DNA of 64,000 bases, taken from positions 1-64,000 of the forward strand of contig WRET01000008.1 of the NCBI GenBank assembly GCA_009779195.1, read 5' to 3'. Below, in pieces: positions 45,328 through 54,206 of the stretch. Source of the DNA: Micrococcales bacterium. Its GTDB lineage: Bacteria > Actinomycetota > Actinomycetes > Actinomycetales > Cellulomonadaceae. The position numbers and the translations under genes are program-made. Each line of letters opens with the position of its first letter. Position 1 is the stretch's first letter. Under the pieces are notes generated by a model, which saw only the letters and a program-made list of their open reading frames with translations, did no database searches and had not been told where the DNA came from.

Positions 45328-45782
45328 CGGGTTCCCCAGTCATATTTCTGCTTGTGGAGCTTGAGGTAGACGAACGTCTCGGTGGACCGTACCCCGCTGA
45401 TCGCCCGGATTCTAGAGTTGAGCAGGTCGAGCAGGTGCTCGTCGTCCTCGCAGACCACCTCTGCCAGGACGTCGAACCCCCCAGCGGTGCTGATGACGTA
45501 AGTGACCTCGTCGAGGGCAGCCAACGTCTGCGCCACCAGGCGGGTGTCGGAGTCGGTGGTGACGCCGATGAGGGCCTGGCGGGCGAAACCCACCTGCAAC
45601 GGGTCGGTCACTGCGACGATCTGCATGACCCCCGCTTCGGTCAAGGTCCGTACACGCTGGCGTACCGCTGCCTCGGACAACCCCACAGCGCGGCCGATCG
45701 CCGCGTAGGAGCGTCGGCCGTCCTCTTGGAGCTGTTCCACGATCGCCTTCGCGGTCCCGTCGAGCGGCACGGAGGGGGTCAC
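45324..45782 (-). CDS. Lrp/AsnC-family regulator
   Basis: 152 aa from the GTG at 45782; an upstream GTG at 45833 would add 17 residues. The N-terminal helix-turn-helix is AIVEQLQEDGRRSYAAIGRA, then VGLSEAAVRQRVRTLTEAGV; the RAM ligand domain follows (ALIGVTTDSDTRLVAQTLAA, then FDVLAEVVCEDDEHLLDLLN). It is translationally coupled to the aminotransferase and divergent from the binding-protein gene, so it probably controls both in response to an amino acid or amine. Confidence 0.88.
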   Translation of the reverse strand: MTPSVPLDGTAKAIVEQLQEDGRRSYAAIGRAVGLSEAAVRQRVRTLTEAGVMQIVAVTDPLQVGFARQALIGVTTDSDTRLVAQTLAALDEVTYVISTAGGFDVLAEVVCEDDEHLLDLLNSRIRAISGVRSTETFVYLKLHKQKYDWGTR

Positions 45783-45990
45783 GGCGCGATGGTGCCCGTA
45801 GCGGGACCATGAGCGCAAGCGAGCCTGGCCCACAGGCCGGTAAGTCGTGGTGGTGTAGGACGACCACCCCCGCCAGCCCCGAAAGTGTAGGACTTCAGTC
45901 CCAGACCTCTGGGGGGACTGGCGACGGAAAGGGTGGGCTTGCGTTGAACCTTTGGGGGGGAGGGGGGTTCCTGGCGATAGGCATTAGAGG

Positions 45991-45996
45991 TACCTT
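45991..45996 (+). promoter_or_regulatory. Shared promoter element before binding protein 1
   Basis: TACCTT within GCATTAGAGGTACCTTTCGA (45981-46000). The same block precedes binding protein 2 (47611-47625) and, on the other strand, binding protein 4 (59264-59280). TACCTT has the form of a -10 element; TTCCTG lies 17 bases upstream. Confidence 0.5.
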
Positions 45997-46043
45997 TCGA
46001 GCGTTGCTTTCACTCGCCTCAGGCGAAGTTGACCCCGGAGATG

Positions 46044-47456
46044 ATGATGAGACGTCGCCCCATCCCTGAACCTGTGCTGCGCGAGCTGGCCGACCGGGCC
46101 GCCGCCGCTGGGCTGTCGCGCCGGTCGTTCCTGGGCCTGCTCGGCGCAGCAGGCGGTGCCGCAGCGCTGTCGGCCTGTGGCCAAGACTCCGGGACGACCG
46201 CCACCCCAGGTGGTGTGCGTTGGGGGAACTGGCCTTTCTACCTCGACGTCGACGACGCAGGTCACCATCCGACGCTGGAGCAGTTCCAGAAGAAGACCGG
46301 GGTCCCGGTGACGTACATGGAAGACGTCGAGGACTGCGACGCGTTCTTCGCCAAGGTCAGGGGACCTCTGGCCGCAGGGCAGGACATCGGCTACGACGTG
46401 GTCACCCTCACCGACTGGATGGCCGAACGCTGGGTGAGCCAGGGGTACACCCAGGCGGTGCGCCGTGATCAGATGCCCAACACCAAGAACATCATGAAGT
46501 CCCTGGCCAGTGCCGACTACGACCCGGACCGCTCGCACACCGTGCCGTGGCAGGCGGGCCTGAGCGGGATCGCCTGGCGTTGGGACAAGGTGCCCAACGG
46601 CCTCAACAGCCTGGACGACCTGTGGGCCCCTGAGCTCGCGGGCCACGTGGAGGTCCTTTCAGAGTTCACCTCCACGATCGCGCTGGCCCTGTGGGCCACG
46701 GATGTCGACCCGTCGAGCCCCTGGCAGTCGGACCAGTTCGAGGTGGCGCTGGAGTACGTCGCCCAGCACTACCGCTCTGGCCACCTGCGTGGGATGAAGG
46801 GCAACGGCATCGTCGACGACCTGGCCAACAAGGACGGTGACATCTGGGCGATCGTGTCCTACAGCGGCGACATCTTCCAGGCGAACCAAGAAGAGAAGGC
46901 GGACCCCAAAGACCCGGACCCCTTCGGGTTCGCCGTCCCCGAGGCCGGTGGGGTGATCTGGGCCGACCACTTCATGGTCCCCAAGGCCTCGACCGAGGTG
47001 GACGCTGTCCAGAAGCTCATCAACTTCTACTACGACCCTGCGGTGGCCGCCGAGGTGGCCGCGTACGTCAACTACATCACCCCCGTGGTCGGCGCGCAGG
47101 AGGCGATGGAGAAGATCGCCTCGGGGCTGGCCAGCGACCCGCTGATCTTCCCCGACGAGGACACGTTGAACAGGTGCCCGCTCGTGCGGGGCTTCTCCCT
47201 GGACGAGTACGTCGACTACACCGACCGGTTCCACACGGCGCTGACGCCCACGGACGGGAGGGTGACGTCGACATCGACAGCGACGCCGACCCCGAGCCCG
47301 ACCACCCCGACCCCGACCCCGACCACCGCGACGCCGACGCCGACCCGGGCGGCGACGCAGACGCCGACCCCGACGCAGACGCCGACCCCGACGCAGACCC
47401 CGTCGCCGACCCGGACGCGGCAGACGCAGGCGCCTCCGCCCGCCGACGACGAGTAG
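46044..47456 (+). CDS. Tat-exported lipoprotein, polyamine-type binding protein 1, with Thr/Pro-rich tail
   Basis: 470 aa, PotD/PotF-like solute-binding protein. The N-terminus combines a Tat motif and a lipobox (LSRRSFLGLLGAAGGAAALS, then AC), so it is exported folded and anchored by lipid. The binding fold shows RWGNWPFYLDVDDAG, VTYMEDVEDCDAFFAKVR, VPWQAGLSGIAWRWDKVPNG and GGVIWADHFMVPKAS. After the domain, from about residue 400, comes a 70-residue tail of Thr-Pro repeats (TATPTPSPTTPTPTPT type), not found in the three paralogues. Three ATGs stand in tandem at 46041-46049. Upstream of the second paralogue and potABC. Confidence 0.88.
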   Translation: MMRRRPIPEPVLRELADRAAAAGLSRRSFLGLLGAAGGAAALSACGQDSGTTATPGGVRWGNWPFYLDVDDAGHHPTLEQFQKKTGVPVTYMEDVEDCDAFFAKVRGPLAAGQDIGYDVVTLTDWMAERWVSQGYTQAVRRDQMPNTKNIMKSLASADYDPDRSHTVPWQAGLSGIAWRWDKVPNGLNSLDDLWAPELAGHVEVLSEFTSTIALALWATDVDPSSPWQSDQFEVALEYVAQHYRSGHLRGMKGNGIVDDLANKDGDIWAIVSYSGDIFQANQEEKADPKDPDPFGFAVPEAGGVIWADHFMVPKASTEVDAVQKLINFYYDPAVAAEVAAYVNYITPVVGAQEAMEKIASGLASDPLIFPDEDTLNRCPLVRGFSLDEYVDYTDRFHTALTPTDGRVTSTSTATPTPSPTTPTPTPTTATPTPTRAATQTPTPTQTPTPTQTPSPTRTRQTQAPPPADDE

Positions 47457-47506
47457 ACCCGTAGTAGCCGGTAATGGTGCGTCGTCTGTCAAACACAGCG
47501 TCGTCA

Positions 47507-47528
47507 CCCAGATGGATCTGGGCCTTTT
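47507..47528 (+). terminator. Intrinsic terminator between binding proteins 1 and 2
   Basis: CCCAGAT GG ATCTGGG followed by CCTTTT (47507-47528). A second hairpin (47532-47540 with 47557-47565) and an alternative pairing of 47499-47509 with 47560-47570 would be mutually exclusive with it. Confidence 0.65.
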
Positions 47529-47610
47529 GTCCCACCCTGTGCTGATGGTCCTCCCGACAGGGTGGTGACGATCGGCCCGATGCCAGAGGTGATGAGTGTT
47601 GGGCCGCGGA

Positions 47611-47625
47611 CATTCGGTACCTTTC
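47611..47625 (+). promoter_or_regulatory. Shared promoter element before binding protein 2
   Basis: CATTCGGTACCTTTC, including TACCTT as a possible -10, 50 bases before the start codon. Same block as at 45981-46000 and 59264-59280. Confidence 0.5.
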
Positions 47626-47674
47626 GACCGTGCCTTCGATCGGCTCAGAGTCGACGTCGATACCCGAGAGGACC

Positions 47675-48871
47675 ATGATGAGACAACGGCCCATCCCTGA
47701 ACCTGTGCTGCGCGACCTGGCTGAGCGGGCGGCTGCAGCTGGACTGTCACGCCGGTCGTTCCTCGGCCTGCTTGGTGCAGCCGGTGGTGCCGCGGCACTA
47801 GCCGCGTGCGGCAAGGGCTCAACTACGGCCGATATCCGCTGGGGCAACTGGCCCCTCTACCTCGACGTCGATGACGCTGGTAACACCCACCCGACCCTGG
47901 ACCGGTTCGTCGACACCAGCGGGCTCTCCGTCGACTACATGGAAGACGTCGAAGACTGCGACGACTTCTTCGCCAAGGTCCGAGGACGTCTGGCCAAAGG
48001 CCGGGACATCGGCTACGACGTGGTCACCCTCACCGACTGGATGGCCGAGCGCTGGGTGCGCCAGGGCTACACCCAGAAGATGGACCGCGCGGCCATGCCC
48101 AACACCAAGAACCTCATGAAGTCGCTGGCCAGCGCCGACTACGACAAGGACCGTTCGCACACCGTGCCGTGGCAGGCGGGCCTGAGCGGGATCGCCTGGC
48201 GCTGGGACAAGGTGCCCGGCGGCCTCAAAGACTTCAACGACCTGTGGGACCCGAAGTACAAGGGCCACGTGGAGGTCCTCACAGAGTTCACCTCCACGCT
48301 TGCGCTGGCCCTGTGGGCCAACGGTGTCGACCCGTCGAGCGAGTGGGGCGACGACGAGTTCTCCACCGCGCTGGAAGACATCGCCAAGCAGCGCCGGTCC
48401 GGCCAGATCCGCTCGCTCAAGGGCAACTCCATCATGGAGGACATGGTCACCGGGGACGCATGGGTGACGGTGGCCTACAGCGGCGACATCTTCCAGAAGA
48501 ACCAAGAGGAGAAGAAGAACCCCAAGGACCCGGACTTGCTGGGGTTTGCCGTCCCCGAGTCCGGCGGGGTGATCTGGGCCGACCACTTCATGGTCCCCAA
48601 GGCCTCGACCGCCCTGGAGAACGTCCAGAAGCTCATCGACTTCTACTACGACCCCGTGGTGGCCGCCGAGGTGGCCGCGTACGTCAACTACATCACCCCG
48701 GTGGTCGGCGCGCGGGAGGCGATGGAGAAGGTCGCCCCCGAGCTGGTCGACGACCCGCTGATCTTCCCCGACGAGGAGATCTTGGCCAAGTGCCCACTGG
48801 TGCGCGGGTTCTCCGCTGATGAGTACGTCGACTACACCGACAGGTTCCTCGCCGAGCTCACCAGCACCTGA
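47675..48871 (+). CDS. Tat-exported lipoprotein, polyamine-type binding protein 2
   Basis: 398 aa, about as long as a typical PotD plus Tat signal. N-terminal LSRRSFLGLLGAAGGAAALA then AC is the Tat/lipobox segment. Conserved binding blocks include RWGNWPLYLDVDDAGN, TLTDWMAERWVRQGYTQKMD, VPWQAGLSGIAWRWDKVPGG and GGVIWADHFMVPKAS. ATG at 47675 is preceded by GAGAGGA. It is the immediate upstream partner of potABC, 98 bases away, so it is the most likely binding protein of that transporter. Solute assignment (putrescine or spermidine) is by family only. Confidence 0.9.
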   Translation: MMRQRPIPEPVLRDLAERAAAAGLSRRSFLGLLGAAGGAAALAACGKGSTTADIRWGNWPLYLDVDDAGNTHPTLDRFVDTSGLSVDYMEDVEDCDDFFAKVRGRLAKGRDIGYDVVTLTDWMAERWVRQGYTQKMDRAAMPNTKNLMKSLASADYDKDRSHTVPWQAGLSGIAWRWDKVPGGLKDFNDLWDPKYKGHVEVLTEFTSTLALALWANGVDPSSEWGDDEFSTALEDIAKQRRSGQIRSLKGNSIMEDMVTGDAWVTVAYSGDIFQKNQEEKKNPKDPDLLGFAVPESGGVIWADHFMVPKASTALENVQKLIDFYYDPVVAAEVAAYVNYITPVVGAREAMEKVAPELVDDPLIFPDEEILAKCPLVRGFSADEYVDYTDRFLAELTST

Positions 48872-48938
48872 CCTTCGCCCAGCTCACGACCCGAGGGCGG
48901 CGGTTCCAGGCCACTAGCCGCCCTGCCGCACCAGACAT

Positions 48939-48955
48939 CACCCCGCTGCGGGGTG
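48939..48955 (+). promoter_or_regulatory. Hairpin between binding protein 2 and potA
   Basis: CACCCCG CTG CGGGGTG lies just before the AGGAAG of potA. A second stem GGGCGGC/GCCGCCC precedes it. Such hairpins often stabilise the upstream message so that binding protein is made in excess over the transporter. Confidence 0.45.
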
Positions 48956-48969
48956 GCTAGGAAGTGACG

Positions 48970-50163
48970 ATGGCCATCCTCACGCAAGTGAACTCGAAGA
49001 CCAAGGAACGTGCGCAGGCGCCTGTGCCTGTCCCAGAGCCGAGTGGTGCCGCCGCCCTCGAGCTGAGGCGTGTCCGCAAGGAGTTCGGGTCGTTCGTCGC
49101 TGTCGAAGACCTTGACCTGCGTATCGAGCCGGGCGAGTTCGTCGCCCTGCTCGGTCCGTCGGGGTGCGGCAAGACCACGACGTTGCGTATGGTCGCGGGC
49201 CTGGAACAGCCGACCAGCGGGACGGTGGCCATCGGCGGGCAGGACGTGACACATGTGCGTGCCTACCGCCGGCCGGTCAACACGGTGTTCCAGAGCTATG
49301 CGCTGTTCCCGCACCTGACTGTCGCGGAGAACGTCGCGTTCGGGCTGCGCCGGCGCAGGGTCAAACCACTGGCCGCGAAAGTGGCTGAGGCTCTTGAGCT
49401 CGTCGAGATGGAGCACCTGGGTTCGCGCAAACCCACCCAGCTGTCTGGTGGGCAGGCACAGCGGGTGGCGCTGGCCAGGGCCCTGGTCAACCACCCGCAG
49501 GTGCTGCTGCTGGACGAACCGTTGGGCGCGTTGGACATGAAGCTGCGCAAGCAGATGCAGCTCGAGCTCAAACGTATCCAGACCGAGGTCGGGCTGACCT
49601 TCGTGCACGTCACCCACGACCAGGAGGAGGCCATGACCATGGCCGACTGGGTCGCGGTGATGAACAAGGGCCGGATCGAGCAGATCGGTGCCCCCGAAGA
49701 GCTCTACTCACGGCCGCACACCGTGTTCGTCGCCAACTTCCTGGGCCAGTCCAACCTGCTGCCCGGTACCGTGACCGGCACCGACGGCGACCGGATCGTG
49801 GTGCAGGCGGACAACGTGTCTCTGGCTGTGCCCATCGACCGGGCGGTGCGTACCAGCGGTTCGGTGCTCGTCGGGGTGCGGCCAGAGAAGATCCACCTGG
49901 TGCCTGTCGACCAGGGCGTCCCGGCCGGGCACAACCACGTGGGTCTGGGCACCGTCACGGATGTGTCGTTCATGGGGGTGAGCACCCAGTACCAGGTCGA
50001 AGTCGTCGGCCTCGGCACTTTCGGGGTGTTCACCCAGAACCTTGCTTCTGAGACGACCGTCGGTGTCGGAACCCAGGTGAACCTGGCCTGGGAGGTCGAG
50101 CACACGTTCGGCCTGGACGGTGACGAGGACGCCAGCGAGGGTGCTCTGGACGGTGAGCTGTGA
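48970..50163 (+). CDS. potA: Polyamine ABC transporter ATP-binding protein
   Basis: 397 aa. The ABC domain is complete: Walker A LLGPSGCGKTTTLRMVAGLE, Q-loop VFQSYALFPHLTV, signature QLSGGQAQRVALARALVNHP, Walker B VLLLDEPLGALD and the switch His in VTHDQEEAMTMADWVAVMNK. A C-terminal TOBE domain follows. ATG at 48970 is preferred over GTG at 48964 because AGGAAG would leave no spacing for the latter. Overlaps potB as GTGA. Confidence 0.94.
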   Translation: MAILTQVNSKTKERAQAPVPVPEPSGAAALELRRVRKEFGSFVAVEDLDLRIEPGEFVALLGPSGCGKTTTLRMVAGLEQPTSGTVAIGGQDVTHVRAYRRPVNTVFQSYALFPHLTVAENVAFGLRRRRVKPLAAKVAEALELVEMEHLGSRKPTQLSGGQAQRVALARALVNHPQVLLLDEPLGALDMKLRKQMQLELKRIQTEVGLTFVHVTHDQEEAMTMADWVAVMNKGRIEQIGAPEELYSRPHTVFVANFLGQSNLLPGTVTGTDGDRIVVQADNVSLAVPIDRAVRTSGSVLVGVRPEKIHLVPVDQGVPAGHNHVGLGTVTDVSFMGVSTQYQVEVVGLGTFGVFTQNLASETTVGVGTQVNLAWEVEHTFGLDGDEDASEGALDGEL

Positions 50164-51077
50164 GCCTGCTTGCCGGCCTGGGTGGCGGCGGAGCGGGCAC
50201 GGCAGCGGCTCCCAAGACCCAAGCACGCTCTGGCCACCACTGGTGGTTGGTGGGCCCCGGGCTGGTCTACCTCGTGCTGTTCTTCGTGCTGCCCGTCGGG
50301 GTGATGCTGGTCACCAGCCTGTACGTGCGCCAGACAGGCGCCGAGGTGGGCGACTACACCCCTGCCCTGCACTGGCAGAACTACGGTGTCGCGTTGGAGT
50401 CCTTCTGGCGCCAGCTGGTGCGTTCCTTGGGCTTCGCGGGTGTCGCCACGCTCGTCGCCCTGGCCATCGGGTACCCGATGGCCTACGCCATCGCCGTACG
50501 TGCCCGGCACCGCAAGCTGCTGCAGGGGTTGCTGCTGGTGCTCGTCATCGCCCCGTTCTTCACCTCGTTCATCCTGCGCACCATCGCGTGGAAGCAGATC
50601 CTGGCTGACGACGCACCTGTGGTGCACCTGCTGAAGGCGGTGCACGTCCTGCCGCCCGACGGACGGCTGACCGCCACGTCGTTCGTCGTGGTCTGCGGTC
50701 TGGTCTACAACTTCTTGCCGTTCATGGTGCTGCCGATCTACGCCAACCTCGAACGCCTCGACCCGCGGATGCTGGAGGCTGGGGCCGACCTGTACGCCTC
50801 GCCGTTCACGACGTTCCGCAAGGTGACTTTCCCGCTGTCCATGCCCGGGGTGGTCTCGGGCACGCTGCTGGTGTTCATCCCGGCCTCTGGTGACTACGTC
50901 AACTCTTCCCTGCTGGGCAACCCCGACACGGTGATGATCGGGCAGGTCGTCGACCAGCGCTTCACCAAGCTGCTGGACTACCCGACAGCCGCCTCGTTGT
51001 CGGCGATCCTCATGGTCATCATCTTGGCCCTGGTCATCACCTACGTACGCCGTTCAGGAACTGAGGAGCTGCTGTGA
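50160..51077 (+). CDS. potB: Polyamine ABC transporter permease 1
   Basis: 305 aa with six membrane segments, beginning LVGPGLVYLVLFFVLPVGVM. The permease EAA-loop is MLEAGADLYASPFTTFRKVT, which contacts the ATPase. Overlaps potA and potC by four bases each (GTGA), so the three are translated as a unit. Confidence 0.93.
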   Translation: MSLLAGLGGGGAGTAAAPKTQARSGHHWWLVGPGLVYLVLFFVLPVGVMLVTSLYVRQTGAEVGDYTPALHWQNYGVALESFWRQLVRSLGFAGVATLVALAIGYPMAYAIAVRARHRKLLQGLLLVLVIAPFFTSFILRTIAWKQILADDAPVVHLLKAVHVLPPDGRLTATSFVVVCGLVYNFLPFMVLPIYANLERLDPRMLEAGADLYASPFTTFRKVTFPLSMPGVVSGTLLVFIPASGDYVNSSLLGNPDTVMIGQVVDQRFTKLLDYPTAASLSAILMVIILALVITYVRRSGTEELL

Positions 51078-52738
51078 CGAGCACTGTGGACGTGCTCGAC
51101 ACAGAGGTCGAGGCGCTGGCACCCCCCAGGGCAGCCACACCGCTGTGGCGCAGGTTCCGTATCGGCAACGCGGTCGTCCCAGTGTTCGCCGGGCTCGCCT
51201 TCGTGTTCTTGCTGGTGCCGATCGCCTACACCGTGGCGTTCAGCTTCAACGACTACAAGAAGTCGAACCTCATCTGGCGCGGTTTCACGTGGAAGAACTG
51301 GGAAAACCCGTGCGGTTCGTACGGGGTCTGCGAGGCGTTCGCCACGTCGTTGCAGGTCAGCACGACCGCGACCGCTGGGGCCACGGTGCTGGGCACATTG
51401 TTGGCCGTCGCGCTGGTCAGGGTGCGTTTTCGGGGCCGGTCGGCGATCAACATGCTCATCTTCTTGCCTATGTGCACACCGGAGGTGGTGCTCGGTTCGG
51501 CCCTTGCCGCGCAGTTCTTGATGGTGCGGGCCACGTACGGGTTCTGGACGATCGTGGCGGCGCACGTGCTGTTCTGCATCAGCTTCGTCGTCGTCACAGT
51601 CAAGGCCCGTGTGGCGAGCCTGGACCCGGCGCTGGAAGAGGCTGCCGCCGATCTGTACGCCTCCCCGTTGGTGGCGTTCTTCCGGGTCACGTTCCCGCTG
51701 CTGCTGCCAGGGATCGCCGCCGCGGCCCTGCTGTCGTTCAGCTTGTCGTTCGACGACTACATCGTGACGAACTTCAACGCCGGGTCGGTCAAGACGTTCC
51801 CGATGTTCGTGTACATCTCCGCCAACCGCGGAATCCCCGCACAGGCGAACGTGCTGGCGACCATCATGTTCTTGCTCGCGCTGAGCCTGGTCGTCATCAC
51901 ACAGGTCTTGGGGGCCACCCGTCGGCGCCGCCGGGAGGTGCGGCCGGCGCGCGCCGCTCGCGCCAGCGCAGGCTCCCTGGCCACCGCGACCAGCCAGCCA
52001 GCCCCTGAGCGGCCCCCTGCCCGCCCGCCGAGGCTCGTCGTGCAGAACCGTCCGCAGGTCCCGGCTGCGACGCCGACCACTGACGCCGTCACCGTGGCCG
52101 GGCTGTCGCTGCACGGGCACCGCCCGTTCGCCGTCGCTGCGGTGGGTATGGGGTGGCTCGTCGGGTCGGTCGTGGCAGTTCTGGTCATCTTGCTCCTGCT
52201 GCCCAACGCCGAGGACGCTGACCTGGGTATCCAGGTCGTCACGCTGTTCGTCGCCGTGGTCAGCGCTGTGGTCGCTGCCGTGGTCGTGCGCGGCGAACCT
52301 GTGGCCCGCTACCTGGCGGTGGTCTGGCTGGGGCTGGCCCTCGTCGGTTTCCTGCGGGTGCGCCACAGCTGGACGACGATCGACCGTCCTGCGGTCGCCG
52401 CCCTGGTGGTTGCCGCCGTGTCCGTCGGGTTGTTGTTCACTCCAGCAGCGAACCATTACTTCGGACCGCTGAGGGTGGCACGGCACCACCTTCACCTGGC
52501 CAAGATGCCGGGTGTCGCCGCCGTCCTCGCAGCCATGTACCTGGGCCTCGACGCCGTCGGCACCATCGCGCGGGTGGGGGCCGGCAGGTGGCTGTTCGTC
52601 CTGCTCGCCGCCATCGTCCTTGCGGCGGCCGGTATAGTCCTCGTGCGTGCACGGACCAGCGTCGCCGCGCTGGTGACCAGTTATGCTGCGCTCGCTGTGG
52701 CGACTCTCGCAGTTGTCGGCAGCCTGTCGCTTGTCTGA
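51074..52738 (+). CDS. potC: Polyamine ABC permease 2 fused to an extra membrane domain
   Basis: 554 aa, about twice the usual 270. Residues 1-283 are a normal PotC permease (AVVPVFAGLAFVFLLVPIAY; EAA-loop ALEEAAADLYASPLVAFFRV). A basic, Pro/Ala-rich linker of about 65 residues follows, then roughly 200 residues with six or seven membrane segments (for example AVGMGWLVGSVVAVLVILLL and WLFVLLAAIVLAAAGIVLVR). I recognise no family for this second part. No frameshift is visible. It may be a regulatory or partner domain, or an in-frame fusion with a lost neighbour. Confidence 0.88.
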   Translation: MTSTVDVLDTEVEALAPPRAATPLWRRFRIGNAVVPVFAGLAFVFLLVPIAYTVAFSFNDYKKSNLIWRGFTWKNWENPCGSYGVCEAFATSLQVSTTATAGATVLGTLLAVALVRVRFRGRSAINMLIFLPMCTPEVVLGSALAAQFLMVRATYGFWTIVAAHVLFCISFVVVTVKARVASLDPALEEAAADLYASPLVAFFRVTFPLLLPGIAAAALLSFSLSFDDYIVTNFNAGSVKTFPMFVYISANRGIPAQANVLATIMFLLALSLVVITQVLGATRRRRREVRPARAARASAGSLATATSQPAPERPPARPPRLVVQNRPQVPAATPTTDAVTVAGLSLHGHRPFAVAAVGMGWLVGSVVAVLVILLLLPNAEDADLGIQVVTLFVAVVSAVVAAVVVRGEPVARYLAVVWLGLALVGFLRVRHSWTTIDRPAVAALVVAAVSVGLLFTPAANHYFGPLRVARHHLHLAKMPGVAAVLAAMYLGLDAVGTIARVGAGRWLFVLLAAIVLAAAGIVLVRARTSVAALVTSYAALAVATLAVVGSLSLV

Positions 52739-52844
52739 CAGAGCCGGACGGTTGCTGCACACGCAGGGTTCTCGTGCTGCGAGGCTGGCGGACCGATGTA
52801 GTCGTCAGCACCAGGCACAATGGTGGTGACGAAGGAGGAAGGGT

Positions 52845-54161
52845 ATGGCCAACGTCGTGGGCGTCGTCATCTTTGTCATCGGGATCTTGGTCTCGATCGG
52901 GTTGCACGAGATCGGCCACATGATCCCGGCCAAGAAGTTCGGTGTGCGGGTCAGCCAGTACATGATCGGCTTCGGGCCGACGATCTGGTCGAAGGTCAAA
53001 GGCGAGACCGAGTACGGGTTCAAGTGGATCCTGCTGGGCGGGTACGTCCGGCTGGTCGGCACCTACCCCACAGACGAGGCTGTCGGCGCGAGCGAGCCCA
53101 CCACCTGGTGGGGCCGTATGGCGGCCGACGCCCGCGCGGCCAGCGCTGAGGAGATCGCCCCCGGCGAGGACCACCGTGCGGTCTACCGGCTGTCGACCCC
53201 GAAGAAGCTCGCAGTCATGCTCGGCGGCCCGATGATGAACCTGCTGGTGGCCATGGTGCTCGTGGGCGTGGTCATCGTCGGTATCGGGCACTCCGCCGGG
53301 ACGACCACCGTATCGAAGGTCGCCGCGTGCGTCCCGACCGGCGCGCAGGACGCGAAGGACGAGAAGGACACGTGCGCTGGTGCCGACGAGCAGGTGTCAC
53401 CGGCCGTGGCTGCCGGTGTGCAGCCGGGCGACAAGATTGTGTCGTGGGATGGTAAGAACATCAGCAGCTGGGGCGAGCTGTACGACACGATCGGCGCCTC
53501 GGCGGGCCGGAAGGTCGAGATCGTCGTCGAGCGCGACGGGCAGAAGGTCACGCTGGGTCCGGTCGCTGTCGCGCAGGTAGGCCGCGACGCCGGGGGCAAT
53601 GTGGTGCCCGTCGGCTCGTCTGCCGCGGTCCGCACGGCCGGGTTCATGGGGATCACACCGACGTCGCAGGTCGTGCGCGAGCCGGTCTCGAAGGTTCCCG
53701 GCGTTGTCGCGTCGACGACGTGGCAGGTTGTTGGGGTCGTCGTGCAGCTCCCGCAGAAAGTGTGGGACGTGGGTGCCAGCACGGTGCGCGGCGAGAAGCG
53801 CGACCCCGAGTCGGTGATGAGCGTCGTCGGCATCAGCCGGGTCGCCGGGGAAGTCACGGCGCTCGAAGAAGAGGGCACCAGCAAAGTCGCGACGCTGTTG
53901 TTCCTCCTCGCAATGCTGAACATCTCGTTGTTCGTGTTCAACCTCATCCCGCTGCCGCCGTTGGACGGTGGGCATATTGCCGCAGCGCTGTGGGAAGGCG
54001 GCCGCCGCCAGCTGTCGCGGTGGCGTCGTCGTGACGTGAGCACGGTGCCGGCTGACACCGCCCGGCTGGTCCCCATCGGCTTCGCGGTGTTCATCGCGCT
54101 CGCCGTCATGGGTGGGGTGCTCATCATCGCCGACTTCGTCAACCCGATCCGCCCCTTCTGA
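52845..54161 (+). CDS. Site-2 intramembrane protease (Rip1/RseP)
   Basis: 438 aa M50 metalloprotease that cuts membrane-bound regulators such as anti-sigma factors. The zinc site is SIGLHEIGHMIPAKKFGVRV, the second ligand segment is FNLIPLPPLDGGHIAAALWE, and a PDZ domain lies between them (AGVQPGDKIVSWDGKNISSW). GAAGGAGGAAGG is the ribosome-binding site. In relatives dxr precedes this gene; here the pot genes do. Confidence 0.94.
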   Translation: MANVVGVVIFVIGILVSIGLHEIGHMIPAKKFGVRVSQYMIGFGPTIWSKVKGETEYGFKWILLGGYVRLVGTYPTDEAVGASEPTTWWGRMAADARAASAEEIAPGEDHRAVYRLSTPKKLAVMLGGPMMNLLVAMVLVGVVIVGIGHSAGTTTVSKVAACVPTGAQDAKDEKDTCAGADEQVSPAVAAGVQPGDKIVSWDGKNISSWGELYDTIGASAGRKVEIVVERDGQKVTLGPVAVAQVGRDAGGNVVPVGSSAAVRTAGFMGITPTSQVVREPVSKVPGVVASTTWQVVGVVVQLPQKVWDVGASTVRGEKRDPESVMSVVGISRVAGEVTALEEEGTSKVATLLFLLAMLNISLFVFNLIPLPPLDGGHIAAALWEGGRRQLSRWRRRDVSTVPADTARLVPIGFAVFIALAVMGGVLIIADFVNPIRPF

Positions 54162-54194
54162 CCACGCCTGGCAGTGCTGGTGCTGCCACGGTGC

Positions 54195-54200
54195 GACAAT
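54195..54200 (+). promoter_or_regulatory. -10 element of ispG
   Basis: GACAAT ends six bases before the GTG of ispG at 54207, again without a Shine-Dalgarno. Confidence 0.35.
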
Positions 54201-54206
54201 GGCCAC

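Noticed and set aside
45950..45967. G-rich runs upstream of binding protein 1 as a second phase-variation tract
   Set aside because: The runs are interrupted (seven G, A, six G) and lie upstream of the promoter, so they cannot change a reading frame.
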